From contig DASYYE010000065.1 in the NCBI GenBank assembly GCA_035946955.1, positions 1-29,202 on the forward strand: DNA of 29,202 nucleotides, in the 5' to 3' direction. Under the pieces are notes generated by a model. That model was not told where the DNA came from and searched no databases. It saw only the letters and a list, made by a program, of their open reading frames with translations. The translations under genes were made by a program, and so were the position numbers. The DNA is from DASYYE01 sp035946955 (GTDB taxonomy: Bacteria > Actinomycetota > Actinomycetes > Streptosporangiales > Streptosporangiaceae). How positions within the stretch are numbered: the stretch's first letter is position 1; every line of letters begins with the position of its first letter. Positions 21,883 to 29,202 of this stretch are shown here, in pieces.

Positions 21883-23277
21883 TCAGGCCGCTGATTCGGC
21901 GAGCACGGCGTGCAGGCGTGCCAGTGCGCTCGTGAACGCATGGTCCGGGGGCGTCCCGTAGCCGATGACCAGCGCAGGGGCGTGCCCGGTTGCCGCATCG
22001 CAGTAGCTGCCCAATCCTGTGACCGCCAGCCCGTGCGCCGCGGCACGGGCGACGAGGCCGGCCTCATCCATGGTGGCGGGTAGCTCGGCCAGTACGTGCA
22101 TGCCCGCGGCGATGCCGCTGACCCGCACCGGGACAGGGCTGCGCGTCAGGGCCGCGATGAGCAGGTCGCGGCGCCGCCGGTAGGTGAGCCGGGCGGAGCG
22201 GACCTGCCGGTCGTAGGCGCCCGAGGTGATGAGCTGTGCCAGCGCCAGCTGGTCCAGGCTGCCTGCTAGCTCACCCGCGGCCTCCTTGGCCGCCACGACC
22301 TCGTCGAGCAGTGACGGGGGGACGACCAGCCAGCCGAGCCGCACCCCCGGCGCGAGGCTCTTGCTCGCCGTGCCGGCGTAGACGACGTGCCCAGGACTGA
22401 GCGCCTGGAGGGCACCGACTGGCTGGCGGTCGTAACGGAACTCCCCGTCGTAGTCGTCCTCGACCACCAGGCCGCCGCTGCCTTCGGCCCAGACGCAGAA
22501 GGCGCGGCGCCGGGACGGGTGCAGGGTGACTCCCAGCGGGAACTGGTGGGCGGGGGTCAGCACGGCGGCGCGGGCCCGGCCGAGCGCATCGGGCCGGGCA
22601 CCAGCCGCGTCCACGGTCAGCGGGACCGGCCGCAGCCCGTGCGCCTGGACGATCTGGCAGTGGCTGAGGTGCCCGTATGCCTCGACCGCGACGGCGGCCA
22701 TGCCACGGCCGCGCAGCACCTCGCACAGCAATGCCAGCCCGTTCGCGAACCCGCCACAGACCACCACGCGGTCAGGGTGGGCCGCCACTCCCCGGGCACG
22801 GGCGAGGTAGCCCGCCAGTGCGGTACGCAGTGGCAGCAGGCCGCGTGGGTCGGCGTAACCGAGGACGTGGTCCGGGGCTTCGCCAAGGGCCTTCCGCAGG
22901 GCCGCGGCCCATGGCCCACGGGGGAACGCCGCCAGGCTGGGCAGGCCAGGGCGCAGGTCGTAGCGGGCAGCCGCCGGCGCAGGTCCGGCCGGGGTTCCGG
23001 GAGCGGGCACGGGGAACGGCCGGTCGGCGACCCATGTCCCGGAGCCGGCTCGCGCGGCCAGCCAGCCCTCCGCGACGAGCTGCGCGTACGCGTCGGCGAC
23101 CGTGTTACGGGCGACTCCCAGGTCGGCGGCCAGTGCCCGCGAGGGCGGCAGGCGCGTGCCAGCAGGCAGCCGCCCGGCACGCACCGCGTCCCGCAACCCT
23201 GCTTCGACCGCGGCCCTGGTGCCGTGGCTTCCCGCATCGAGGTGCAGGTCCAAGGAATTGGCCCATGAATCGACCAT
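21883..23277 (-). CDS. MocR-type regulator: GntR helix-turn-helix fused to aminotransferase fold
   Basis: The protein has 464 residues. Residues 10-85 are the GntR winged helix (LRDAVRAGRLPAGTRLPPSR, then DLGVARNTVADAYAQL). Residues 110-460 are a type I aminotransferase fold with VVEDDYDGEFRYD and Lys306 in TASKSLAPG, which should bind pyridoxal phosphate. MocR proteins use PLP as a sensor and usually regulate the divergent neighbour. That neighbour here is the AhpD-like gene starting 47 bases away. Known relatives include PdxR, which controls vitamin B6 synthesis, but no pdx gene is present here. ATG 23277 fits the beginning of the fold. Confidence 0.88.
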   Translation of the reverse strand: MVDSWANSLDLHLDAGSHGTRAAVEAGLRDAVRAGRLPAGTRLPPSRALAADLGVARNTVADAYAQLVAEGWLAARAGSGTWVADRPFPVPAPGTPAGPAPAAARYDLRPGLPSLAAFPRGPWAAALRKALGEAPDHVLGYADPRGLLPLRTALAGYLARARGVAAHPDRVVVCGGFANGLALLCEVLRGRGMAAVAVEAYGHLSHCQIVQAHGLRPVPLTVDAAGARPDALGRARAAVLTPAHQFPLGVTLHPSRRRAFCVWAEGSGGLVVEDDYDGEFRYDRQPVGALQALSPGHVVYAGTASKSLAPGVRLGWLVVPPSLLDEVVAAKEAAGELAGSLDQLALAQLITSGAYDRQVRSARLTYRRRRDLLIAALTRSPVPVRVSGIAAGMHVLAELPATMDEAGLVARAAAHGLAVTGLGSYCDAATGHAPALVIGYGTPPDHAFTSALARLHAVLAESAA

Positions 23278-23285
23278 AGAATTGG
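23255..23285. promoter_or_regulatory. Direct GAATTGG repeats at the MocR start
   Basis: GAATTGG occurs at 23255-23261 and 23279-23285, 24 bases apart, each followed by CCC or ACC. MocR proteins often bind direct repeats near their own start. The first copy is within the MocR coding region and the second just upstream, between the divergent promoters. Both the AT content and the spacing support a binding site; it is not proven. Confidence 0.45.
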
Positions 23286-23324
23286 ACCTTACTCGTGGGT
23301 CGCTGGCCTCGTAGCGTGGGTGTC

Positions 23325-23813
23325 ATGACAACGACGACAACCCCACAGACCGAGGTCCGACTCGACTTCGACGCGCACGCGACCCACTTCGCGCGGGCAC
23401 TGGCCCAACTCGACCAGGCCGCCACCAGGCAACTCGACAAGGCCGGGATCGACCCCCGGTTGCGTGAGCTGGTACGGGTCCGGGCCTCCCAGCTCAATGG
23501 CTGCGCCTACTGCATCGACATGCACACCAAGGACGCCCGCGCGGTCGGCGAGACCGAGCAGCGCCTCTACGCGCTCCCAGCCTGGCGGGAAACCCCCTAC
23601 TTCTCAGCCAGGGAACGGGCGGCGCTGGACTTCACCGAAACAGTCACGTTGCTGGCCGACACCCACGTCCCGGCCGAGTCCTACCAGCGTGCGGCAGCCG
23701 AGTTCAGCCCCGCCGAGGTCGCGGCGCTGCTGAGCCTGGTCGTGACGATCAACGCGTGGAACGCCATCGGGGTGACCACCCGGGCCTGGGAACCAGGCTC
23801 CTACCAGCCCTGA
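23325..23813 (+). CDS. Carboxymuconolactone decarboxylase-family (AhpD-like) protein
   Basis: The protein has 162 residues; ATG 23325 fits because the preceding ten residues have no homology. The AhpD core is GIDPRLRELVRVRASQLNG followed by CAYCIDMH, where the CxxC pair and His form the peroxidase-type redox site. The C-terminal half (YFSARERAALDFTETVTLL, then NAWNAIGV) completes the alkylhydroperoxidase fold. The protein likely reduces peroxides with help of a thiol partner. It is divergent from the MocR gene, which probably controls it. Confidence 0.85.
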   Translation: MTTTTTPQTEVRLDFDAHATHFARALAQLDQAATRQLDKAGIDPRLRELVRVRASQLNGCAYCIDMHTKDARAVGETEQRLYALPAWRETPYFSARERAALDFTETVTLLADTHVPAESYQRAAAEFSPAEVAALLSLVVTINAWNAIGVTTRAWEPGSYQP

Positions 23814-23842
23814 CCTCAGGCTGGCTGGGCAGGCTGACTGGG

Positions 23843-23877
23843 CAGTTGGGCTTCGCAGTTGGGCTTCGCAGTTGGGC
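23843..23877. repeat. 13-bp tandem repeat, 2.7 copies
   Basis: CAGTTGGGCTTCG is present at 23843-23855 and 23856-23868, and its first nine bases again at 23869-23877. It lies just after the AhpD-like gene, inside a 397-base gap that otherwise holds an inverted repeat at 24022 and the ribosome site of the next gene. Confidence 0.85.
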
Positions 23878-24021
23878 CGGGGCAGGCGGGCCGGTACGCG
23901 GGCACGGCCCGCCCGACGCATGACCCTGGCACGTGACCCGCCGCGAGTGACTGATACGGTCCCGTTTACAGTCGGCTGGCTGGGGGCTGGTCGCCACTTA
24001 GTCAGGCCTTGGGCAGCCGCG

Positions 24022-24053
24022 GGAACTTATCACCGTAACCGTCACGAAGTTCC
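24022..24053. promoter_or_regulatory. GGAACTT/AAGTTCC inverted repeat in an AT-richer patch
   Basis: GGAACTT (24022-24028) and AAGTTCC (24047-24053) are perfect complements with an 18-base spacer. AACTTAT recurs at 24024 and 24080. The patch lies 150-190 bases upstream of the DUF6918-type gene and may hold its promoter and an operator. Confidence 0.35.
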
Positions 24054-24210
24054 TATAACAGACGGCATCCGGGCGCGATAACTTATGGCGGGGCCTGACT
24101 TCAGGCGGAGCCGGGGAGCCGGGCCGTGCCGTCAAACGCGACTCGTGTGGGTATGCGTGCGGGGTCCACCGGTGACGCCCCAGACATTTACTGAGGAGAA
24201 GAACACACTC

Positions 24211-24657
24211 ATGCCAGCCACCCTCCATGACATCCTGCTCATGCCCGGCATCAAGCCCAAAGTGGTCGATGACGCGAACACACTGATCGAGCAGGAAGTC
24301 GCCAGCAAGTCGGGGATCTCTGGGACCGGACTCAAGCTGGCCTACAAGACAGCAACCACCTTTGCGCCCGGCCACGTGCGGCACATGGTGGAGACCCTGC
24401 TGCCGAAGATGGCGGACAACCTCCAGCCGTTCTGGGCGGACTTCCACTCCTCCGGTGGCTCCGACTTCGGCGACTACCTGACCAAGCGTGGCCCGGAGGT
24501 GGCCGACGCGCTCCTCACGGTGACCGACGCCCGCGCCGCAGCGTCCCGTCGGCCCATAATCGTCAAGGCCTACAACTCTGTCCGCGGCGGCGCCCACAAG
24601 CACATCGAGGCCGCCCTGCCGCGCCTGGGTGACCTGGTGACGAAGTACGCAGGCTGA
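24211..24657 (+). CDS. DUF6918-type conserved protein
   Basis: The protein has 148 residues from ATG 24211 behind GGAGAAG. It is all-helical in appearance: a short N-terminal helix (LHDILLMPGIKPKVVDDANT), then KSGISGTGLKLAYKTATTFA, then LLPKMADNLQPFWADFHSSG and a C-terminal RPIIVKAYNSVRGGAHKHIE. The order and spacing match what I remember of actinobacterial DUF6918 proteins, which are small, cytosolic and uncharacterised. No membrane segment or catalytic motif is visible. It ends tail to tail with the aldo/keto reductase gene at a shared terminator. Confidence 0.65.
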   Translation: MPATLHDILLMPGIKPKVVDDANTLIEQEVASKSGISGTGLKLAYKTATTFAPGHVRHMVETLLPKMADNLQPFWADFHSSGGSDFGDYLTKRGPEVADALLTVTDARAAASRRPIIVKAYNSVRGGAHKHIEAALPRLGDLVTKYAG

Positions 24658-24669
24658 CCCCCTCTGATC

Positions 24670-24710
24670 CGCCCCGGCCGCCATGGCCCACTCACGTGGC
24701 GTCCGGGGCG
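24670..24710. terminator. Bidirectional terminator hairpin
   Basis: CGCCCCGG-C-CGCCA (24670-24683) pairs with TGGCG-T-CCGGGGCG (24697-24710): 13 base pairs with one internal mismatch and a 13-base loop. It lies exactly between the convergent DUF6918-type and aldo/keto reductase genes. Confidence 0.7.
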
Positions 24711-24723
24711 TCAGCTTGTTGGG

Positions 24724-25752
<1,029 letters not shown>

Positions 25753-25795
25753 AGTATGAGTCTTTCATCCCAGTGACATGCCTTAGGGGGGTGGC

Positions 25796-26143
25796 GTGAC
25801 GGGAGATGAAGTACTGGCCCACTGCCTGGCCAAACCCGGGGCGTGGCAGGACGAGCCGTGGGAAGGCGACGTCGTCGTCAAGGTCGGCCCGAAGATCTTC
25901 GCGTTCCTGGGATCAGGGGCATCGGTTGGCCTCAAGTGTGGCGCTGACCGGGAGGCTGCCAACGAGTGGCTGACGCGCTACCCCGCTGACGCGTCGGTCA
26001 TGGCCTACATCGGCCGTTCTGGGTGGAACGCGCTGCGGGTCAGTGGCGCGATCCCCGACGACGAACTGCTCGACGCCATCGACGCTTCGTATGAGGCCGT
26101 CGTGGCCAAGTTGCCCAGGAAGGACCGGCCACCGCAGCCTTGA
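25796..26143 (+). CDS. MmcQ/YjbR-family protein
   Basis: The protein has 115 residues from GTG 25796 behind AGGGGGG. The pattern LAHCLAKPGAWQDEPWEGD, then VVVKVGPKIFAFLG, LKCGADREAANEWL and SGWNALRVSGAIPDDEL is the CyaY-like MmcQ/YjbR fold of about 115 residues, so the protein is full length. Members are thought to bind DNA or act as adaptors, without firm function. The gene is divergent from the aldo/keto reductase gene. Confidence 0.82.
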   Translation: MTGDEVLAHCLAKPGAWQDEPWEGDVVVKVGPKIFAFLGSGASVGLKCGADREAANEWLTRYPADASVMAYIGRSGWNALRVSGAIPDDELLDAIDASYEAVVAKLPRKDRPPQP

Positions 26144-26149
26144 GTCCGC

Positions 26150-26222
26150 CCAGACCGGTGTATCGCTGGCAAGCCGGGCGTAACGATCCAGACCTGTGTA
26201 TCGCTACCAGACCAGGCGTAAC
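26150..26222. repeat. Imperfect 35-bp tandem repeat, two copies
   Basis: The unit starting CCAGACC and containing TGTATCGCT and GGCGTAAC occurs at 26150-26184 and 26188-26222, a period of 38 bases, with about six differences. It begins seven bases after the MmcQ-type gene and is followed by the third dispersed motif. The rest of 26223-26446 shows no gene; a weak inverted repeat around CGGTCGGATAGGCGACCG (26350-26367) is the only other structure. Confidence 0.75.
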
Positions 26223-26239
26223 CCGCCCAGGCCACCCTA

Positions 26240-26256
26240 TTGATAACAGCAAGTGG
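26240..26256 (+). repeat. Dispersed motif TTGATAACAGCAAGTGG, copy 3
   Basis: Compared with the copies at 18588 and 21792 it differs at two of 17 positions. It lies in the same orientation, in the gap before the tdh gene. Confidence 0.6.
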
Positions 26257-26446
26257 CAGGGCGGACTCACGCGGCTCAACCGGGGGGAGACAGCGTCCAT
26301 GGGGGCAGCAGGTTCGATGGGGCTTCAGGCCCGCAGCGATAAGCTTGGGCGGTCGGATAGGCGACCGGCCGTGACCCGGCCAGGCGAACGGGGCGCTTGG
26401 TTCCCAGGTCCGGCGGCCCATGCACAGAGACCCTGACAGGCGGTCA

Positions 26447-27478
26447 ATGAAGGCGCTGGTCAAGGCACGGGCGGAGCCCGGCCTCGAATGGACGGATGTG
26501 CCGGCCCCCACCGTGGGCCGTGACGACGTCTTGATCCGGGTGTTGCGGACCGGTGTCTGCGGCACGGACCTGCACATCTATGGGTGGGATGGCTGGGCAC
26601 AGGCCAATGTGCCGGTGCCGCTCGTCATCGGCCACGAGTTCGTCGGCGAGGTGGTGGAGGTCGGTGCCGACGTGGCCGAACTCGCCCAGGGCGATCTCGT
26701 GAGCGGCGAGGGGCACCTCGTGTGCGGGCGCTGCCGCAACTGCATGGCGGGGCGGCGCGTGCAGTGCGCGCGCACCCAGGGCGTCGGTGTCAACTACCCG
26801 GGCGCGTTCGCCGAGTACATCGCGCTGCCCGCGACGAACGTGTGGCGCCACCCCCCGGACATCAGCCTCGACGTCGCGGCCATCTTCGACCCGTTTGGCA
26901 ATGCCGTGCACGCGGCCCTCACATTCCCTGTGCTGGGCGAGGACGTCCTGATCACGGGCGCGGGGCCGATCGGGCTGATGGCGGCGATCGTGGCCCGCCA
27001 CGCCGGCGCCCGTTATGTGGCCATCACCGACGTGTCGGAGTACCGGCTCGACCTCGCCAGGAAGATCGGCGTCACGATGGCCGTGAACGTGACCGCCACG
27101 TCGCTCGCTGACGCCATGGCCGAGCTTGGCATGCGGGAGGGTTTTGACGTCGGGCTCGAAATGTCCGGTCAGCCAGCCGCCATGCGGGAGATGCTCGCTA
27201 GCATGACCCACGGTGGCAAGGTCGCCATGCTTGGGCTGCCGGCCAAGGAGTTCGCGGTCGACTGGGCTCACCTGGTCACCAACATGATCACGGTCAAGGG
27301 CATCTATGGCCGCCAGATGTTCGAGACTTGGTACGAGATGTCGGTGCTCGTCAACTCGGGGGTGGACATCTCCCAGGTCATCACACACCGGTTCGACGCC
27401 AAGGACTTCGAGCAGGCTTTCGCCACGGTACGCGAGGGCACGTGCGGCAAGGTCGTCCTGAACTGGGCACACCGCTGA
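26447..27478 (+). CDS. tdh: L-threonine 3-dehydrogenase
   Basis: The protein has 343 residues from ATG 26447. It oxidises L-threonine with NAD to 2-amino-3-ketobutyrate. It is a zinc medium-chain dehydrogenase: catalytic Cys38 in GVCGTDLHIY and His63-Glu64 in IGHEFVGEVV have the same numbering as in E. coli TDH. The structural zinc loop is CGRCRNCMAGRRVQC. The NAD site reads ITGAGPIGLMAAIVARHAGA, and the C-terminal GIYGRQMFETWYEM is specific for threonine dehydrogenases. The next gene, kbl, starts 20 bases later and converts the unstable product, so both form one operon. The ribosome site is weak. Confidence 0.95.
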   Translation: MKALVKARAEPGLEWTDVPAPTVGRDDVLIRVLRTGVCGTDLHIYGWDGWAQANVPVPLVIGHEFVGEVVEVGADVAELAQGDLVSGEGHLVCGRCRNCMAGRRVQCARTQGVGVNYPGAFAEYIALPATNVWRHPPDISLDVAAIFDPFGNAVHAALTFPVLGEDVLITGAGPIGLMAAIVARHAGARYVAITDVSEYRLDLARKIGVTMAVNVTATSLADAMAELGMREGFDVGLEMSGQPAAMREMLASMTHGGKVAMLGLPAKEFAVDWAHLVTNMITVKGIYGRQMFETWYEMSVLVNSGVDISQVITHRFDAKDFEQAFATVREGTCGKVVLNWAHR

Positions 27479-27498
27479 ACCAGGAGGGGGGACAGCAG

Positions 27499-28680
27499 GT
27501 GATTGGCAGCATCGCGCAGGAGATCAGCGGTGAGCTCGACGAGATACGTAACGCTGGCCTGTTCAAGGCCGAGCGTGTCATCGTCAGCCCGCAGGGCTCG
27601 GTCATCCGGGTCGGCGACAACGTGCAGGTGCTCAACTTCTGCGCGAACAACTACCTCGGCCTGGCCGACGACACACGCGTCGTGGCCGCGGCCAAGGAGG
27701 CGATGAACCGCTGGGGCTATGGCCTGTCCAGCGTCAGGTTCATCTGCGGCACCCAGGGCGTGCACAAGCAACTCGAGCGGCGGATCTCGCAGTTCCTCGG
27801 CACCGACGACACGATCCTGTACTCGTCCTGTTTCGACGCCAATGCCGGGCTGTTCGAGACACTGCTCGGTGAGTCCGACGCCGTCATCAGCGACGAACTC
27901 AACCATGCCTCGATCATCGACGGGATCAGGCTGTGCAAGGCGAGGCGGCTGCGCTACCGCAACCGTGACATGGCCGACCTCGAAGCCCAGCTCAATGCCA
28001 GCGCGGACGCGAGGCGCCGGCTCATCGCCACCGACGGCGTGTTCTCCATGGACGGCTACCTCGCGCCGCTGGCTGAAATCTGTGACCTGGCCGAGCGCTA
28101 CGAGGCCATGGTCATGGTCGACGACTCGCACGCGGTCGGCTTCGTCGGCCCCCGCGGTCGCGGCACGCCGGAACTGCACGGGGTCACCGACCGCGTGGAC
28201 ATCGTCACCGGCACCCTGGGCAAGGCACTGGGCGGGGCCAGCGGCGGCTACACCAGCGGCCGGCAGGAGATCATCGACCTGCTCCGCCAGCGGTCACGTC
28301 CGTACCTGTTCTCCAACTCCGTGGCCCCCGCCGTGGTGGGGGCCTCCCTGAAAGTCCTCGACCTGCTCGAGACCGGCGGCGACCTGCGGGACCGCCTGCA
28401 TGAGAACACCGCATGGTTCCGCGAGCGCATGACAGAACTGGGCTTCGACATCCTGCCGGGTGACCACCCGATCGTGCCGGTGATGATCGGTGACGCCGCG
28501 CGTGCCAGCCGCATGGCCGACCTGCTGCTCGCCAAGGGCGTCTACGTGATCGGGTTCAGCTATCCCGTGGTCCCCGTGGGCAAGGCGAGGATCAGGACAC
28601 AGATCTCTGCCGCGCACAGCCAAGAGGACCTCGAGACCGCCGCTGACGCGTTCGCCGCCGTCCGCGACGAGATGGACTGA
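27499..28680 (+). CDS. kbl: 2-amino-3-ketobutyrate CoA ligase (glycine C-acetyltransferase)
   Basis: The protein has 393 residues from GTG 27499 behind a very strong AGGAGGGGGG site. It cleaves the threonine dehydrogenase product with CoA to glycine and acetyl-CoA. It belongs to the alpha-oxoamine synthases: FCANNYLGLADD near the N-terminus, SSVRFICGTQGVHKQLE, the ATDGVFSMDGYLAPL loop, VDDSHAVGF, and the PLP lysine Lys242 in TGTLGKALGGASGG. Length matches E. coli Kbl (398). It is the second gene of the tdh-kbl pair and gives the cell a route from threonine to glycine and acetyl-CoA. Confidence 0.95.
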   Translation: MIGSIAQEISGELDEIRNAGLFKAERVIVSPQGSVIRVGDNVQVLNFCANNYLGLADDTRVVAAAKEAMNRWGYGLSSVRFICGTQGVHKQLERRISQFLGTDDTILYSSCFDANAGLFETLLGESDAVISDELNHASIIDGIRLCKARRLRYRNRDMADLEAQLNASADARRRLIATDGVFSMDGYLAPLAEICDLAERYEAMVMVDDSHAVGFVGPRGRGTPELHGVTDRVDIVTGTLGKALGGASGGYTSGRQEIIDLLRQRSRPYLFSNSVAPAVVGASLKVLDLLETGGDLRDRLHENTAWFRERMTELGFDILPGDHPIVPVMIGDAARASRMADLLLAKGVYVIGFSYPVVPVGKARIRTQISAAHSQEDLETAADAFAAVRDEMD

Positions 28681-28710
28681 CCGAGGGTCATAGCGGGCTG
28701 GGGAGCCTGG

Positions 28711-28744
28711 CGCCCCCTGTCCCTGGCCGCCCCCTGTCCCTGGC
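28711..28744. repeat. Perfect tandem duplication of a 17-bp unit
   Basis: CGCCCCCTGTCCCTGGC occurs at 28711-28727 and again at 28728-28744. It lies 30 bases after the kbl stop. Confidence 0.85.
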
Positions 28745-28783
28745 CGGACGTATTTCTTGGCCGTATGGCCACCTCTTGGTGGA

Positions 28784-28801
28784 TACCTCCATATGGAGGT
28801 A
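28784..28801. promoter_or_regulatory. 18-bp perfect palindrome with flanking inverted repeats
   Basis: TACCTCCATATGGAGGTA is its own reverse complement. Just upstream lie CCACCTCTTGGTGG and TGGCCGTATGGCCA, two further inverted repeats within 35 bases. The region lies 150 bases before the repeat-peptide gene, in an AT-richer patch with TATTTCTTGG. A dimeric repressor or activator site controlling that gene is the natural reading. The rest of 28681-28951 shows no gene. Confidence 0.6.
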
Positions 28802-28951
28802 CCGGCGCGGCAAATGCAGTGCCACGCTGTCCAGTCGTTCACGCGCCGCGGGCCCCCGCAGGTACGGGCTCTCACCAGGGCTCTGGGGTCTCACGAGGCG
28901 ACTTACGCAACACACGGTGCGGTCCAGGGGATGGGAGAGTGGAGTGCCGCT

Positions 28952-29202
28952 GTGTTCGAAACACCTGACAACTACGGCCTGAAGGCCAGACAGAGCAACC
29001 CGCCCCCGTCATTCTGGGGCGAGTCCATGCCCACACCGTCCCAGTCGGTCTGGGACAGGGCCACGCCCACGCCGCCCCAGTCGGTCTGGGACAGGGCCAC
29101 GCCCACGCCGCCCCAGTCGGTCTGGGACAGGGCCACACCCACGCCGCCCCAGTCGGTCTGGGACAGGGCCACACCCACACCGTCCCAGTCATCCTGGAAC
29201 GG
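28952..29202 (+). CDS. Repeat peptide, possible multi-core precursor; runs off the window
   Basis: GTG 28952 follows GGAG by seven bases; ATG 28931 in the same frame is an alternative. The protein begins with a short polar leader FETPDNYGLKARQSN, then a diverged first unit PPPSFWGES, then 12-residue units [MT]PTP[PS]QSVWDRA at 29027, 29063, 29099 and 29135, and a further diverged unit TPTPSQSSWN at the edge. The diverged first copy keeps P-P-x-S-[FV]-W, which supports this frame as the real one. There are no signal peptide and no cysteines. Repeated short cores after a leader are typical of multi-core RiPP precursors, but a structural repeat protein is also possible. The opposite strand has an open frame with GVGVALSQTDWG repeats and no visible start signal. 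Function is unknown. Confidence 0.5.
   Translation, partial: MFETPDNYGLKARQSNPPPSFWGESMPTPSQSVWDRATPTPPQSVWDRATPTPPQSVWDRATPTPPQSVWDRATPTPSQSSWN
29027..29202. repeat. 36-bp tandem repeat array, about 4.9 copies
   Basis: Units start at 29027, 29063, 29099 and 29135, with a partial, diverged unit at 29171 that is cut by the window end. Neighbouring units differ by 0-3 bases, so they arose by recent duplication. The period of 36 keeps the reading frame. There are no variable spacers, so it is not a CRISPR array. Confidence 0.9.

Noticed and set aside
24047..24087. FRT-like (GAAGTTCCTAT) and loxP-like (ATAACTT) arms
   Set aside because: Only single partial arms are present, without the matching second arm and core spacing; similarity is best explained by chance in an AT-rich patch.
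26260..26446. Glycine riboswitch before tdh-kbl
   Set aside because: The conserved glycine-aptamer sequence blocks are not visible in the leader; only weak inverted repeats are seen.
28972..29178. Minus-strand gene with GVGVALSQTDWG repeats
   Set aside because: The frame is open because the 36-bp unit has no stop on either strand; the plus strand has the ribosome site and leader, so I preferred it, though the choice is not proven.
29027..29202. CRISPR array with 36-bp repeats
   Set aside because: The units are joined directly without spacers and keep a reading frame, so this is a coding tandem repeat.

Overview
The window is GC-rich DNA with GTG starts, AGGAGG-type ribosome sites, mycothiol-type DinB and DUF222 proteins, and third codon positions that are almost all G or C. 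This points to a filamentous or soil actinobacterium. The genus cannot be named from the sequence. No rRNA, tRNA or CRISPR array was recognised.

Left part (1-9510): the 3' part of a Nudix hydrolase gene; an IS607-type element (serine recombinase TnpA plus a large RNA-guided-nuclease-type TnpB); a VWA/TerY-like protein coupled to a LysE-family exporter; and, facing them, a 1512-residue DUF4011/superfamily 1 helicase that lacks the usual C-terminal nuclease. Part of this block looks like defence or stress accessory DNA.

Middle-left (9511-13520): a gene graveyard. It holds a 41-codon stub of a membrane protein, a hypothetical HTH-type protein, a DUF1330-like gene split by one in-frame amber codon, an FlK-like hotdog thioesterase, a DUF222/HNH gene with a frameshift and a HicB-like gene sitting antisense in its middle, and a luciferase-domain (DUF5519-like) gene. 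Short tandem duplications lie between them.

Centre and right (13521-28680): mostly ordinary metabolic and regulatory genes. These are an SDR oxidoreductase; a secreted GH5-like protein; a three-gene operon of molybdopterin oxidoreductase, FAD/NAD reductase and zinc-ribbon DUF6510, with a TIGR03086 gene behind it; a MarR regulator divergent from a LUD-domain gene over a clear palindromic operator; a small membrane protein; an SPFH protein with a ribbon-helix-helix partner; a MocR regulator divergent from an AhpD-like carboxymuconolactone decarboxylase; a DUF6918 protein; an aldo/keto reductase; an MmcQ/YjbR protein; and the threonine-to-glycine pathway pair tdh-kbl.

Right edge (28681-29202): a regulatory region with an 18-bp perfect palindrome, followed by the start of a gene encoding a short leader and then 12-residue repeats (TPTPPQSVWDRA). 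The gene runs off the window. It resembles a multi-core peptide precursor and is the best candidate for something undescribed. A second unusual feature is an AT-rich intergenic motif, CTGATAACAGCAAGAGG, present three times in the same orientation.
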